Source: Caprimulgus europaeus | Taxonomy: Eukaryota; Chordata; Aves; Caprimulgiformes; Caprimulgidae | Reading direction: 5' to 3' | NCBI GenBank assembly: GCA_907165065.1 | Contig: OU015541.1 | Location: 1,488,001-1,552,000, forward strand | DNA: 64,000 bases | In this document: positions 1 to 45,796 of the stretch, in pieces | Layout of the letters: each line of letters starts with the position of its first letter | How positions within the stretch are numbered: the first letter of the stretch is position 1 | Made by a program: the position numbers and the translations under genes | Notes under the pieces: model-generated | Database searches by the model: none | The model's input: only the letters and a program-made list of their open reading frames with translations | What the model was told of the DNA's origin: nothing

Positions 1-77
1 TTCTGAAAAGCCATCAAGAAACTAGAAATGAAACAGACATGGAACATCTTCTCTGAAATCTTTCCTTTCTTCAACAG

Positions 78-35102
<35,025 letters not shown>

Positions 35103-35975
35103 TTTCCCCGGCAGGAAGGGCGCGTGCTCTGTCGGATGGAAGGGTTCCACGCTGGCTCTCCAGCTGAGGGGGAGCAGGATGAAGGCTCATTTAAATGTCT
35201 GTGATCCTTGGCTCTGGATTGCAGCCTGTGCACCAACACATATCATTTCTTCCTACAAAGGTGATGGAGGCTGAGTGGTCTCTCTCTTTCAGCACTGGCA
35301 GGAGGCAAAGCAGAATATTGTCCTCTGTTGGAAGCAAGAAGGTGAATTTATTTATGTGAGTGGCCACTCTTGAGCCAAAGTTTTATATCCTGGAGGCAGC
35401 TCTCATTCATGGGCCCATCAGGTAATATCAGATCCTGGAAAAACCCTCACAGTGGTGCTGCAGTGGAAGTGAGCTGGCTGAGGAAGGGGGCCAGGCTGCC
35501 CATCCTCACCACACTGGTGTTCCTGGAAGCAGTGATTCACATTCACTGTTTGGTGTTTGGCACCAGCTGTGGACTCCCAATAGAAAAAAAAGATACTGAA
35601 AGGATGACTTCTGAAAAGTAAATTCCAGTGGTTGGATCATGAGCAGAAGCACTCCCTTGCATCTGCTGTGCACCCCAAAGCCTGGCTCCCCCCGTTGTGC
35701 TGGGGGTTTCTTTGAAAAGTGCTTTATTTTCTGCTCAGTACTGACAGTGCCATTGTGCCTGTGTTGCCTGGGTTAATGTGTGTTCACATTCCCAGAAGAA
35801 AAAGGAACAAATTGATTTAAAACTTTTAAAATAAATCAAGTTAGATGGGATTAAAAAAAAAAATTCCATAGTACTTCCACTCTCTGTGAGTAGTGGATGT
35901 AAGTGGGTAACCTGAAAAATTGTATCAGTAGCTGCTGTAAATTAAACTGTAAATAAAACCATTTTTGTCTTAATT
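35103..35975 (+). other. RTEL1: RTEL1 3' UTR with two poly(A) signals
   Basis: Noncoding sequence after the RTEL1 stop. AATAAA hexamers lie at 35830-35835 and 35952-35957, each in AT-rich sequence. Either could end the transcript, giving a 3' UTR of roughly 750 to 870 nt. The end point is inferred. Confidence 0.6.
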
Positions 35976-38677
35976 GAGTTTTTTTTAATCTTTTTTTTAA
36001 TGATTTTTTTACCAGATATAAAAAGATTGGGTGTTGAGTCCCAATGGCCCTGGCAGGAGTAAGTGGACAGGTTTATACTGTGGGATTTTAATCACTGGAA
36101 TATTTTTGTTTGACAAAAGTGAGTTTTGGGGTTCCTGTGATGACAGAGACCATTCATATAGCCCATGTTTTCAGAATTTTCTGGGGAAAAAGATATAATT
36201 TAATAATTTTAGAGGTGTTTTCTTCAGCTTGGAGGTGAACTTCATACCAGTGGAATTCTGGAAAATTTTATGTTAGTAATTGATAGCTCAAAATTGAACT
36301 GTGAGCTGCATTTTAACAATAATTTCGAAGGTTTCTAATTTCCCCTGGTTGTAACACTCGAAACTGATGTCACTTCCAGTCTCACAGGTGCTGGGATATT
36401 GGTCCTCATGGAGAAATTTGTTTTTCCAGGTTGGACTCCCCTTCACACAGAAGCAGCCTGGCAGAGGGGGTCCCTGTGCACTGAGGTGGCTGAGGTGTGT
36501 GTGTCCCAGGCAGGGCACTGCAGCCAGACTGGCTGAACAACGACAGGGGGGCTCTTAATTGGCAGTGGAACAGAAACTTTCCATACTTCATTAGCTAATA
36601 ATTAGAAATAATGAAGATTTAGATGTGAATGAAGGGAATTTGGGGCTGGTTTCTATTCTGACATGTTTAAGTTGTGAATGAATTGTTCTTTCTGTCTATT
36701 CAGTGCACTGGTAGTGGTTTAGAGTCTGAAAACAAGAATGAATCATGCAGAGAAAGCCTGAGATTTTGAAGTGTCAGTGGGAAAAATTATGGGAAAAAAT
36801 GTCTGTATGTGTGTGTGTTGTGAAAATGAACAGCAGGGTTTGGAGTGATGGTGGCAAGAGGCAGCAGGGGGCTTGGACTGGATGATCTTTCGAGGTTCCT
36901 TCCAATCCCTAATATTCTGTGATTCTGTGTGTTAAACTCTTGTCCTTGACAAGTTTTAGAGGATTTTTAAAAGTTCTTTAGTGTGGTGACTGTTGTGTTT
37001 AGTGATGGAAAAGCTGCGTTTTGCTGGACTGAAAGCTTGCCAGAAGCATGGCAGACAGCTTTGTTTCCTCCCCAAAACAAGGCAGCTCCACACCTGAGAT
37101 GTGCTGAGCTGTGGGTGTTGGTCAGGGTGTTCTGTGGGGGTGGCACCGTCACAAGCTGTGTCCTGAGTGTTTCATTTGTTCTCTCTCACGTTTTTAACAG
37201 GTACAGCAACAACTGCTGCGTGACAGGAGCTTAAAAAAAGGTGAAAAACCCAAAATGCTTTCAGGGGAAGCAGATCTGGCCAAGGCTGATGTTTTGCAGT
37301 CGCAGCTTTGGGGTGATCAGGGTTCCCGTGTGGGGTGAGGCTCACGGCTGCTTCCCAGCAGGTCCCTGTGACTCCTTTGGGACCCTTGTCTTGAATTCTC
37401 CGTGCCTGGCCAAGGGGAAGCCCAGGAGCCGAGTGAAGGCTGGGAGCAGTGAGCAGTGAAATGTGAGGTAGCTGTAAGGTAGAGTCCCTTGTCCACCCTG
37501 TGCAGACCTCTCCCTGGGGAGAACTGCAGCGTCCTGCTTGTGCCACTGGAGGGAAACCACAGCCCGGGACATGAGCTGTGGCCATCTGCAGACGGTGGCT
37601 GTGCTGGGGTTTGGCTGACAGAAATGATCTGCTGTGGACTGCAAAAGTGCTGTCTGATCCAGCGAGATCCAGTGGAGTATTTCAAAAGCTCTGGGTGATT
37701 TCCTGGGACAAACATTATTAGTCTGTTTTTTTCTTTCTTTTTTTGTGCCTTTTCCTTGCCACTGGAGTTATTTTTGTTCTGGAGACCTGGGAATGCTCTG
37801 TTGTTAGTGAGAAGGGGCAGAGGAACTATGTTAAAAACACCTTTGTGCCTTCAAGAGATTCACACATTCCTTCTTTTGCTCCTCAGCAATTCCATCACCC
37901 TGCTGAAGGGATTTACTGTTCTGTGCCTTCCCAGCTGAACCCCCCCTGACAAGCCCTGAAACACTCGAGTGTCCCCATCAGTGAATCTGCTGTTTGCAGA
38001 GGGAAGACATTTGGAATGGGTTTGGTTTTGTTGCTGCTTTCTGGTGTGGTGGGAATTCCAGTGGGTCTGGGAGCTGGTTCCCTGCTGTCAGTGTCTCTTG
38101 GGCAGGACAGATGGGTGCTCCCATGTGCTGCTGATGGGAGAGCAGCCAGCCTGCTGGAGGCTGTCCTTGTCTGCAGCTTAACTGCTGCTTAATAAGGAAA
38201 AGAACTTAATGATTCTGTCATTCCTGACCCATCTTGGAGAAGTTGCTGAAAAGTTATGCCCACCAATTTAAAACAAACAAACAAAAAGGACAAGCTGCTG
38301 CAACCCTGAGCAGTGCTGGGCAAACAGACTCCTGGGTGGGATTGTCCTCCACCAGGTTTTCCTGTAAACCCCGAGGGACTCCTCGTGTTGGAGAACACAG
38401 TCCTGAAGTGGAGGGTCAGTGTCAAGGTCTACCCTTGTAGATCACTTGGTGTCACTGGATAACAACCCTGTTACCTGTTAGGACTGAGTGTTGAGCTGGA
38501 GTGTCCTTCCTTGGCTTATGGCAGACACCCAGCAGTGATGTCCTCTGCCCAGTGGTCAGACCTGACCCCTTCCCTGCCCAGCTCTCCACCTCTGCCCGGT
38601 CGCCCAGCGCTGCGCTGGCCGCACGCTCCCCGCGGCAGGATGCTCAAGAGTTGCTCCTCACAGGGACCTGCACGCAC
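35976..38677. other. RTEL1 downstream intergenic region
   Basis: No convincing gene. The first 700 bases are AT-rich with T and A tracts. A short sense CR1 3' end lies at 36860-36929 (listed separately). The remainder is unique-looking sequence with only short shadow frames. Confidence 0.5.
36860..36929 (+). mobile_element. CR1 LINE 3' end, short fragment
   Basis: About 70 bp: ggcttggactggatgatctt, then gttccttccaatccctaat and two copies of the terminal repeat, attctgtg-attctgtg. Confidence 0.8.
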
Positions 38678-38894
38678 ACATCTCCACTCCCCATCTTCCA
38701 AAGAAAAATCCAGGGGCCCTTGTGTCACTGAATCTGTCACGACCTCAGCGTGGTCCTCCTCGATGTGTTCAGAGTGCTGCTTCCTCCCGCCCCTGCCCCA
38801 GCGTAAAGCCGCTTCCAGCGAAGCCTTGCAGAGGGTCTCCAGGAACCGGCTGCGGGACGAGCTGCAGACAGGGATCTCCTCGTCTTGAAACGAG
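38678..38894 (-). CDS. Possible minus-strand coding exon in a CpG-rich block
   Basis: An open minus-strand frame follows a plausible acceptor (aaattcag, ending at 38895). It reads SFQDEEIPVC, RFLETLCKASLEAALRW, EEDHAEVVTDSVTQGPLDF and SLEDG. A gtgcgt donor could start at 38677, but the donor is uncertain. Composition is coding-like (acidic and helical stretches, GC-rich third positions) and the block is much richer in CpG than its surroundings. I do not recognise the protein. It could instead be an open frame by chance inside a regulatory CpG island. No flanking exons were found with confidence. Confidence 0.25.
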
Positions 38895-39802
38895 CTGAAT
38901 TTCCAGGAAGGAGGGAGCAGAGGTGGGAGCACGTTATTTATGAAGCCCAGAAAGTGAAAACAAGAATTGTTTCAGAAAAATCTAGGTTGCTGGAAGTGGT
39001 CAGAGGAGCTGACCCAGACTGTGCTCAGGGAGAGCTGGGACACTCCTGGCTGATTTGGGGAAGCAGGTGACACCTGAGTTACAGCTCATGAAGGAAGTAG
39101 GTAATATTCTCTCTTTATTGCTTGTGTCCTGCAGGGCTGTGGTTGTAGTTGGTGTTGTGTCAGTCATCCCTAAACAAAGCTGAAAGGACTTGGGAAAGAA
39201 CCCCAAAAAAGCAACTGTTCTGCCAGGACAGAGCTGAGCTGGGGCTGTGCTGGGAGGAGCGGCTGCGGATGGAGAGCGAGGGGTTTCTCTGCCTTGCAGA
39301 GTTTTCTCTGCAGGAGTCCTTTGAAAAGCTGTGCTGCTGGACACCCCCAGGTGTGAGATGGGGCCCTGTGTGGGGAAATCAGAGCCCTGAGAAGATGATG
39401 CTGAACTCTTTCTAAGCTACCTCTGCAGGTCAGAAGGTCAATAGTGAGTTGGGCTGTCTGGGGAAGCCCTCTCTGTCCCACTGATGTGGTATTTCACTCT
39501 GGAGATGATTAATTTGACAAATTTTTGTCATTGCTCAGACAAAATTAAGATTTTTTTTTTTAATTTAAATTTGAAACAAAATTAATTGATGATTAATTAC
39601 TGCCTTGTGGTGTGGTGAGGAGCTGTGTGCCTGGAGCTTCCTGGCACTTTGCATCCATCCCAGCAGTTGTCATGACTAGGATGTGGGGACAGCCATGAGG
39701 TGCCATCCAGGCTGTGCCACCTGCATTTGCTTCCTACATCTTGTGGGTTCCTCCATCTTTTCACGGCTGTGAGCAGAGTCCTTAGCACACAACGTGGGTT
39801 CT
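38895..39802. other. Intergenic, nothing recognised
   Basis: Unique-looking sequence with a T-rich stretch near 39550-39590. No coding or repeat signal that I can support. Confidence 0.4.
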
Positions 39803-40412
39803 TAGAATCATAGACTTGTTTTGGTTGGAAAAGGCCTTTGAGATCATTAAGTCCCATCATGAACCCAACACTGACCAGTCCCCACTGACCCCTGTCCCTC
39901 AGCACTGTGTCTACACGACTCTTCAATCCCTCCAGGGATGGGGACTCCACCACTGCCCTGGGCAACCCCTTCCAATGCCTCAGAACCCTTTCAGCAAAGA
40001 AATTCTTCCTCACATCCCATCTCAACTGCCCTGGGCACAACTGGAGCCCATTTCATCTTGTCCTGTCCCTTGTCCCTTGGTTGAACAGACCCACCCCCAC
40101 CTCTCTGCACCCTCCTTGCAGGGACTTGGACAGAGCCAGAAGGTCTCCCCTCAGCCTCCTTTGCTCCAGGCTCAGCACCCCCAGTTCCCTCAGCCGGGAA
40201 CTCATCACACTTGTGCTCCAGACCCTTTGTTGTCCTTCTCTGGACACGCTCCAGCCCCTCCATGTCTTCCTTGTCATGAAAGCCCCAAAGCTCAACAGAA
40301 TACTCAAAGTGTGGCCTCACTGTGCCCAGTCCAGGGGGACGGTCACTGCCCTGGTCCTGCTGGCCACACTGGTGCTGATACAAGCCAGGATGCTCTTGGT
40401 CTTCTGGGGTGT
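39803..40412 (-). mobile_element. CR1 LINE fragment, about 610 bp
   Basis: The longest CR1 copy in the window, in reverse orientation. From high to low coordinates it reads the ORF2 C-terminal part (SILACISTSVASRTRAV, then [18 protein letters not shown] and [14 protein letters not shown]), then [20 protein letters not shown], and ends at the CR1 3' terminus near 39805. Several frame changes mark it as inactive. Confidence 0.92.
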
Positions 40413-42905
40413 TTATGTGCTTTGGTGGTTTTCTTCCAATCCAAGCAGAATATTGATGGAGACAGGAAAGAAATGAAGCTGTTGTGATAACTTCTGAGTA
40501 ATCCTTTTACAAATGTCATGGTATGACTGTGCATCATGTCAAACAACTGACGAGTTGGCACAAGAGGATCTGACTTGTGTTGCAGCTTCTTGGAAGAGTC
40601 TGGTTGTGTCACCAAAAGGGCTGATGATGGGCGGAAGAACTCTGTGAAATCCATGGTTGGAAGATTGAGATCAGCTTTCTGCCTACCAGGAAAAGAAACT
40701 GCTGAGAAATGCCAGGCTGTCCCAGAACGGGGGAACAGGGGACAGGAGGGGTCTGGCTTGAACTCTCCAACTGGGTAAGCAGCAGCGTGGGGCTTCGCGC
40801 TCGATTCAAACCAACCGTGAGTTTCACCCAAAAGACACATCCCCAGCACGTGCCTCGGTCCCAGGGGAGTGCCAAGAGATTAATTGAGACATCTAATTAC
40901 TGGGGTGATGCATGCTGATGAGGCAAAGCCCAGTAGTCCTCGCCTCAGGGGTTGTGTCAAAAGGTGCGTGTTACAAATCACCGGGATTGCTTCGGGGAGC
41001 TCCGTGGGGCTGAGATAAACCAGCAGCAGAATTAAAATGGGGTTCAGAGTGAAAACCAGCCCAACACCTGCTCTGGGGAGAGCACCAGTAAACACAGCCC
41101 AGGCCCTGTCCTCTGCTTGTTGGACCAAAGCACTGAGCTCCTTCGACTCCAGCTGCAGTCACGGTTCTTCCTTTAACCATGATGGGTAGAATCTGATCTT
41201 ACTGGAAGGAGCTTTGGACTCCTCCTTTCCACCAGGGTTTAATTCTCCTTCTGGGTAGCAGAAAACTGGGTTGGTTTGTCTTTTTTTGGAAATTGTGTGT
41301 TTAGCTCTTGTAGGTTTGGTCTTTAGCAGCGTTAAGGATGAAGTCCAAGAGATTCCACAGATCCATTGACTGGCATCAATAACATGCAAAATTATTTTAG
41401 CTGCTGAGGAGAAAAACTCTCACCTCCTCTCACCTCCTCTCACCTCCTCACTATGCTCCTTGGTGTTCCAGAGACTTTGTGTTTGACTTTGCATTTGCTG
41501 TTTCAGTGGATTTGCAAATGCCTGTTCAGAGGGTCTGAGAGTGAGAGGCTGCCTCCACCTTGGGGGTCACTGGAGGATGAGGGGGGGCTGTTGGGGACAA
41601 GATCTCCGTTCCCCCTTCTCCAACCACAGGTACCCGTGTACCTGCTCCAGGTTCAGCACTCATTACTCCTCAGGACACCTCCTAGGCTGGGTATAAACAA
41701 GATGTTCTCGCCTGGGCTGTATGTGCAGGATAATGTGAATGCAATAGATGTGACTCTACAGGGAGGGAATGAGTGTGAAAAAATACCTGGGGACAGGGAG
41801 GGGTTGGGAGCTGAGGACACAACGAGCCCAGTTCTTGCAGAGGAGAGAAATTAATCCCATATAGGATTAGAATTTGGACCCATCACTTGGTCACGTTGGT
41901 AACAACCCAAAACCTCATCCTGGTGTGCTGTGTACCCCAGAGCAACATTTTCCAAACTCATTTTTTCCTGTGATTCTAAGAAAGTCTGATGCTGGGTACT
42001 GGTACTGAGCTGCCCCTCAGGGCAGAGGATGTACAGGAATGGGAGATGCTGGAGAACAATCCAGCTTAGGTCAGCTGCTGGAGAAGCCCATGGAGAGGAT
42101 GCTGGGCTGGTTTATAAGAGCAGTCTGTGTTCCCTGTAGCTGTCTTCCCGGCTGGAGTTCCTTTCTTGCAGCTCTAACAATGGTGGGAAGTTCATTCAGA
42201 GCCCCCGTGGGGCAGGGGAGGGCACAGGGTGGCTGATGTTCTCCTTGTCAGAGGTCTGCAGAGCAGACAGCAAAGCCTGACCTGAGAGCAGCGAGGCTGT
42301 GAACAGCAGCTCCACAGAAAATCCCTGTGGGGGGATGGTTTGGACCCTCCAGGTTCTCCCCATGGCCAGGCTGCAGAAGTTGTGTGTGTGGAGCAAGGGT
42401 GTTTATGGACTGGTTACCAGTTCAGACTGGTCTCCCACGTTTTGTCCTGAGCAAGCGAGGCTTTGCCAGCCGGTGGTTGTAATCCCTGGTTTGTCCCCAG
42501 AGATGCTGTGGCTGGTGGTGCTCTGCTGGTATGAAACCCACCACGTCTGGGTTGGGGTTTTTTTCCCCAGCTCTAAGCCTGCTGTTGAGCAGCAATGGCA
42601 GAGCCCTGCCTGAGCCAAGGGGGTGGCTGGGGGTCCTGGGACCTGTGGGCTATGTCACAAGGAGTTTGTCACCCAGGAACCCGTGGGGTTTGTGTGACGG
42701 GCAGCAGCCCAGGGTGCAGATCACCACGTGCTCTCTTGCCCTTTTCACAGCTAACCATGCTGTGAAAACCATGACATTAACAGGGGCGTGGAACAAAAGC
42801 CCATCAGATTTCCCAGCTGGCTGCTCTGGGGGTAAGGAGATTTTGTGTGTAGGTGTCTTTTCTTCTCTACCATTGATTGAAAAAAATGAAAACAAGAAAA
42901 AAAGC
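40413..42905. other. Intergenic, no supported gene
   Basis: Unique-looking sequence. It includes three tandem copies of ctcacctcct (41421-41450) and a minus-strand open frame at about 40500-40690 that is discussed as a finding. No repeat family recognised. Confidence 0.4.
41421..41450. repeat. Three 10-bp tandem copies
   Basis: ctcacctcct repeated three times, perfectly. Confidence 0.85.
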
Positions 42906-42935
42906 TTTTTTTTTTTTCTTTCTTTTTTTTTTTTT

Positions 42936-42967
<32 letters not shown>

Positions 42968-42976
42968 TTTTTTCTT
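42906..42976. repeat. Long T tract with rare C
   Basis: About 70 bases of T broken by four single C residues, flanked by an A-rich stretch upstream. Its exact length is likely to be unreliable in the assembly. Confidence 0.9.
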
Positions 42977-43951
42977 AGCTAGCTGTTTGGAATCAGTTGC
43001 AGCATTCCCCTTGCTCTCTGCCTTGTGGCAGCGTTCCTGGTGGGAGAGACACTGTCTGGGAGGGAATGGCAAGGCAGGTTTGTATGTACAGGGTGTGCTC
43101 AGCTCTTCCCGGGCTCGGTGAGGAGCTCTCCTGCCTTTACACCAAAGAGCAGGTAAATTCGGTGCTTTTTCCCCTCCCCCCTGTGCTTGGGGTGCGGGCG
43201 CAGCTGGAGCAGAGGTTTGCTGAGCTCTCCAGCGTGGACCTGCCTCTCTGGCATGGAAAGCCCTTTGCAGAGTGTCCTTGGATTTTCTTCCCCTCAGGGG
43301 GAATCTGGTGAGAGGAGCAGAAGGACAAAGTACAGAGTCTGGTGTATTTAAGCAGAGCAGGCACCGGTAACCACACTGCTGCGTGACTCTGCTGAGCAGT
43401 GTTTGCAAAGCTAAATCCAGTCCCTACTGAAATCCTTGGGGTCCAAGACTCATGGCAAAGTGTCCCCTGGAAGATATTTAGATGCTGACCTCCTCAGCTG
43501 CTGGATGTGGTTATTCCACAAAAGGTAACTCTGGGTGAAGGTATCTCCAAGTGGTTTCCTGTTGTGGTTGGAGTTGGTGTCTCACCCACAAAGCTCCTGA
43601 GAAGGGTGAAGCTGAGAACCACCTTCTACAATCACGACAAATTTGGGCTGGTTTAGTGCTCTCATGGTATGTGGGGGGTGGGATGGGGTCTCACAGCGGA
43701 GCCCCTGGGCAGAGCAGGGTGGGTTGCTCATGTTCTCAGCCCTGGCTTCACTGCTCCCAGCCGTGGCCAAAAAATGGAGCGTTGGGGCTGCATTTGGGGG
43801 ACAAACTGTGCCCTCACCAGTGAGAGGCAAATGCTGTTACTGGGAAGTTATTTGGCATTTACAGCCAGGGAATAGAGTGTTCACAGGGGGAATTTCCCTG
43901 CCTTTCCCCAGCCAAAAAAAAAAAAAATCCTCAACATACCACTATAAAACT
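42977..43951. other. Intergenic sequence before the minisatellite
   Basis: Moderately GC-rich unique sequence and one A run at 43915-43927. No gene that I can support. Confidence 0.4.
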
Positions 43952-44154
43952 GGGAGCTGTGCTGGTCCCCCCTGCTCAGTGGGAGCTGTGCTGGTCCCCC
44001 CTGCTCAGTGGGAGCTGTGCTGGTCCCCCCTGCTCGGTGGGAGCTGTGCTGGTCCCCCCTGCTCGGTGGGAGCTGTGCTGGTCCCCCCTGCTCACTGGGA
44101 GCTGTGCTGGTCCCCCCTGCTCACTGGGAGCTGTGCTGGTCCCACCTGCTCACT
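43952..44154. repeat. 29-bp minisatellite, seven copies
   Basis: Seven head-to-tail copies of a 29-bp unit beginning gggagctgtgctggtccccc; the first copy starts with t. They differ mainly in the last five bases (cagt, cggt or cact) plus one C-to-A change in the last copy. The array ends about 150 bp before the first TATA box of the TNFRSF6B promoter region. Confidence 0.95.
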
Positions 44155-44301
44155 CGCTCCGCAGGTAAATAACACCCCATGGTCCCGAGAGCTCCGCTCC
44201 TGGGGTGGGAGAGGAGGAAGAGGAAGGGAAGCAGCGCTGGGGTAACAGGGGGAGGGCTGGGGGGCTGCTTACAAAAGAGGGTCTTTCCCATCGACCGGGG
44301 C

Positions 44302-44308
44302 TATAAAG
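44302..44308 (+). promoter_or_regulatory. TNFRSF6B: TATA box, distal candidate
   Basis: TATAAAG inside GC-rich sequence (cgggg before, cccggc after), a classic TATA context. It would place a transcription start near 44,335. Confidence 0.4.
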
Positions 44309-44568
44309 GTGTTGCCCGGCACAGGGGAGCGGTGGTGAGCAGCGGTTGCGGGGTGGGGGGAACGGCTCCAGGGGGCTGGGGAGGGTGGGAAGGCAGCCGG
44401 CCCCTGGGAATGGGGTTGGGGTGGGATGGGAGGGAGGGAGGGTCCTGCTCTGCGTCCCGCCTGCTCCCAACCCCGGGTGACTTTCCCCTGCCGATCGCTT
44501 ATGTCAGCAAGGGGCGCGTCAGGAACACGGTCTCAGTCTTCCACCCCTGAGCCGCTTCTCCCCCGCGC

Positions 44569-44574
44569 TATAAG
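44569..44574 (+). promoter_or_regulatory. TNFRSF6B: TATA box, proximal candidate
   Basis: TATAAG in ccgcgctataagacccggc, about 250 bp before the candidate first ATG. A kappa-B-like gtgactttcc lies upstream near 44477. Assignment to TNFRSF6B is by position only. Confidence 0.45.
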
Positions 44575-44819
44575 ACCCGGCTGCTGTCCCCGGGCTGGCG
44601 AGAAGCGGCATCTCCTCCTCTCCCTGAGAAAGCCCAGCCTTCCCCACCGGTCCTCACCGGCTCTCTCTGCTTCAGAGCTGAGCGGCAGGACTGACGCTGC
44701 TGCTGCTGCTGCGGGAGGAGCTGTGAGCAGCCGCTGTCCTCAGAGCCACCCCCAGCCCCTGAGGAGCCCTCTCTGTCTCCCCAGGTCTCTGATCACGGCG
44801 CTCGGAAGCCCTCGGTGCT

Positions 44820-44861
44820 ATGCCACCCTGCCACGTGCCGGATTCGAGGCACCCATCCAAG
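44820..44861 (+). CDS. TNFRSF6B: TNFRSF6B probable upstream exon with alternative start
   Basis: The ATG at 44820 opens a 14-codon frame, MPPCHVPDSRHPSK, that ends in phase 0 at AAG|gtaagg. Joined to the next exon at its ttgctgcag acceptor, it stays in frame with TGG ATG TTT. The protein would then be 298 residues, close to human DcR3 at 300. If translation instead begins at the inner ATG (45800), this exon is 5' UTR. The strong donor and downstream acceptor support the splice; the choice of start is open. Confidence 0.5.
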
Positions 44862-45274
44862 GTAAGGTCCCGTCTGCGCTTCGAGCTGTGAAAAGGAAGA
44901 GGAGGATAAATAAGATTCTGAGATTTTCTGGTCCTGGGTTTCTGAAAAAGTTTCAAGTTCTTTTAGAGCATCCTTGTAACTGCGAGTTTGGAAAAAATCC
45001 CCTTTGCAAAGGTCTGACCCCAAATGGTGGGGAGCTGAGGGGGTGGAAAAAGGAGGAGGATGTGCTGGAGCTACTTTTGGTACTGAAAGAGGGGAAGGGG
45101 CTTGTGAAGGCAGCACAAAATGGGTTTGGGAAGGACACTTTGTCACCTGGGATGGCAAGTGGAGGCAATGGGGAGGTGTGTGGGGGGCAGCGGCTGGTCC
45201 TTGGTCCCCCCACTGCTTTGCCCCTGGAGCTGGGGAGGGTGTGAGGTGGGAGAATGATTTCTTGCATCTACAAT

Positions 45275-45673
45275 GGGGGCCTGGAGCATCTCCTGTGTGA
45301 GGAGAGGCTGAGAGCTGGGACTGTTCAGCCTGGAGAAGAGCAGCCTGAGAGGGGATGTGATCAATGTCTGTCAATATCTGAAGTGTGGGGCAAATGGATA
45401 GGGCCAGGCTCTTCTCAGTGGTGCCCAGTGACAGGACAAGGGGCAATGGGCACAAACTGGGACACCACAAGTTCCAGACAAACTGAAGGAAAAACTTCTT
45501 TGCTGTGAGGGTGTCGGAGCCCTGGGCCAGGCTGCCCAGAGAGGGTGTGGAGTCTCCATCTCTGGAGATGTTCAAACCCACCTGGACACTTTCCTGTGCA
45601 AGCTGGTGTAGGGAACCTGCTTTGGCAGGGGGGTTGGACTGGATGATCTCCTGAGGTCCCTTCCAACCCCCCA
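45275..45673 (+). mobile_element. CR1 LINE fragment in TNFRSF6B intron 1
   Basis: Sense CR1: gaggagaggctgagagctgg, ggcccaggctgcccagagag-type text around 45525, ggttggactggatgatctcc, then an AATAAT-rich tail at 45676. It ends about 120 bp before the next exon. Confidence 0.9.
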
Positions 45674-45796
45674 AAAATAATAATAATAAGAAGAAAAATG
45701 TAAAACCCCCTAACTGTGTAACTCAGCAGCCGCGTTTGTCGCCGCTGCCCCGGCGAGAGGACGAGCTGAGGGCTCTTTGCGCTCTCTTTGCTGCAG

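Noticed and set aside
39816-40487. 223-codon plus-strand open frame
   Set aside because: It is the antisense of a CR1 LINE copy that has few stops in that frame.
43140-43311. Plus-strand frame with QLEQRFAELSSVDLPLW that looks coding
   Set aside because: No good splice sites around it and no homology recognised; likely chance.
42531-43408. Long open frames on both strands with poly-Phe or poly-Lys runs
   Set aside because: They span the poly-T tract; low-complexity translation, no homology.
43643-44245. 200-codon plus-strand open frame across the minisatellite
   Set aside because: The length comes from the stop-free 29-bp repeat unit, which is open in all frames. The flanking parts show no homology.
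44793-45674. 293-codon minus-strand open frame
   Set aside because: Runs antisense through a CR1 copy and the TNFRSF6B first intron and exon; no homology.
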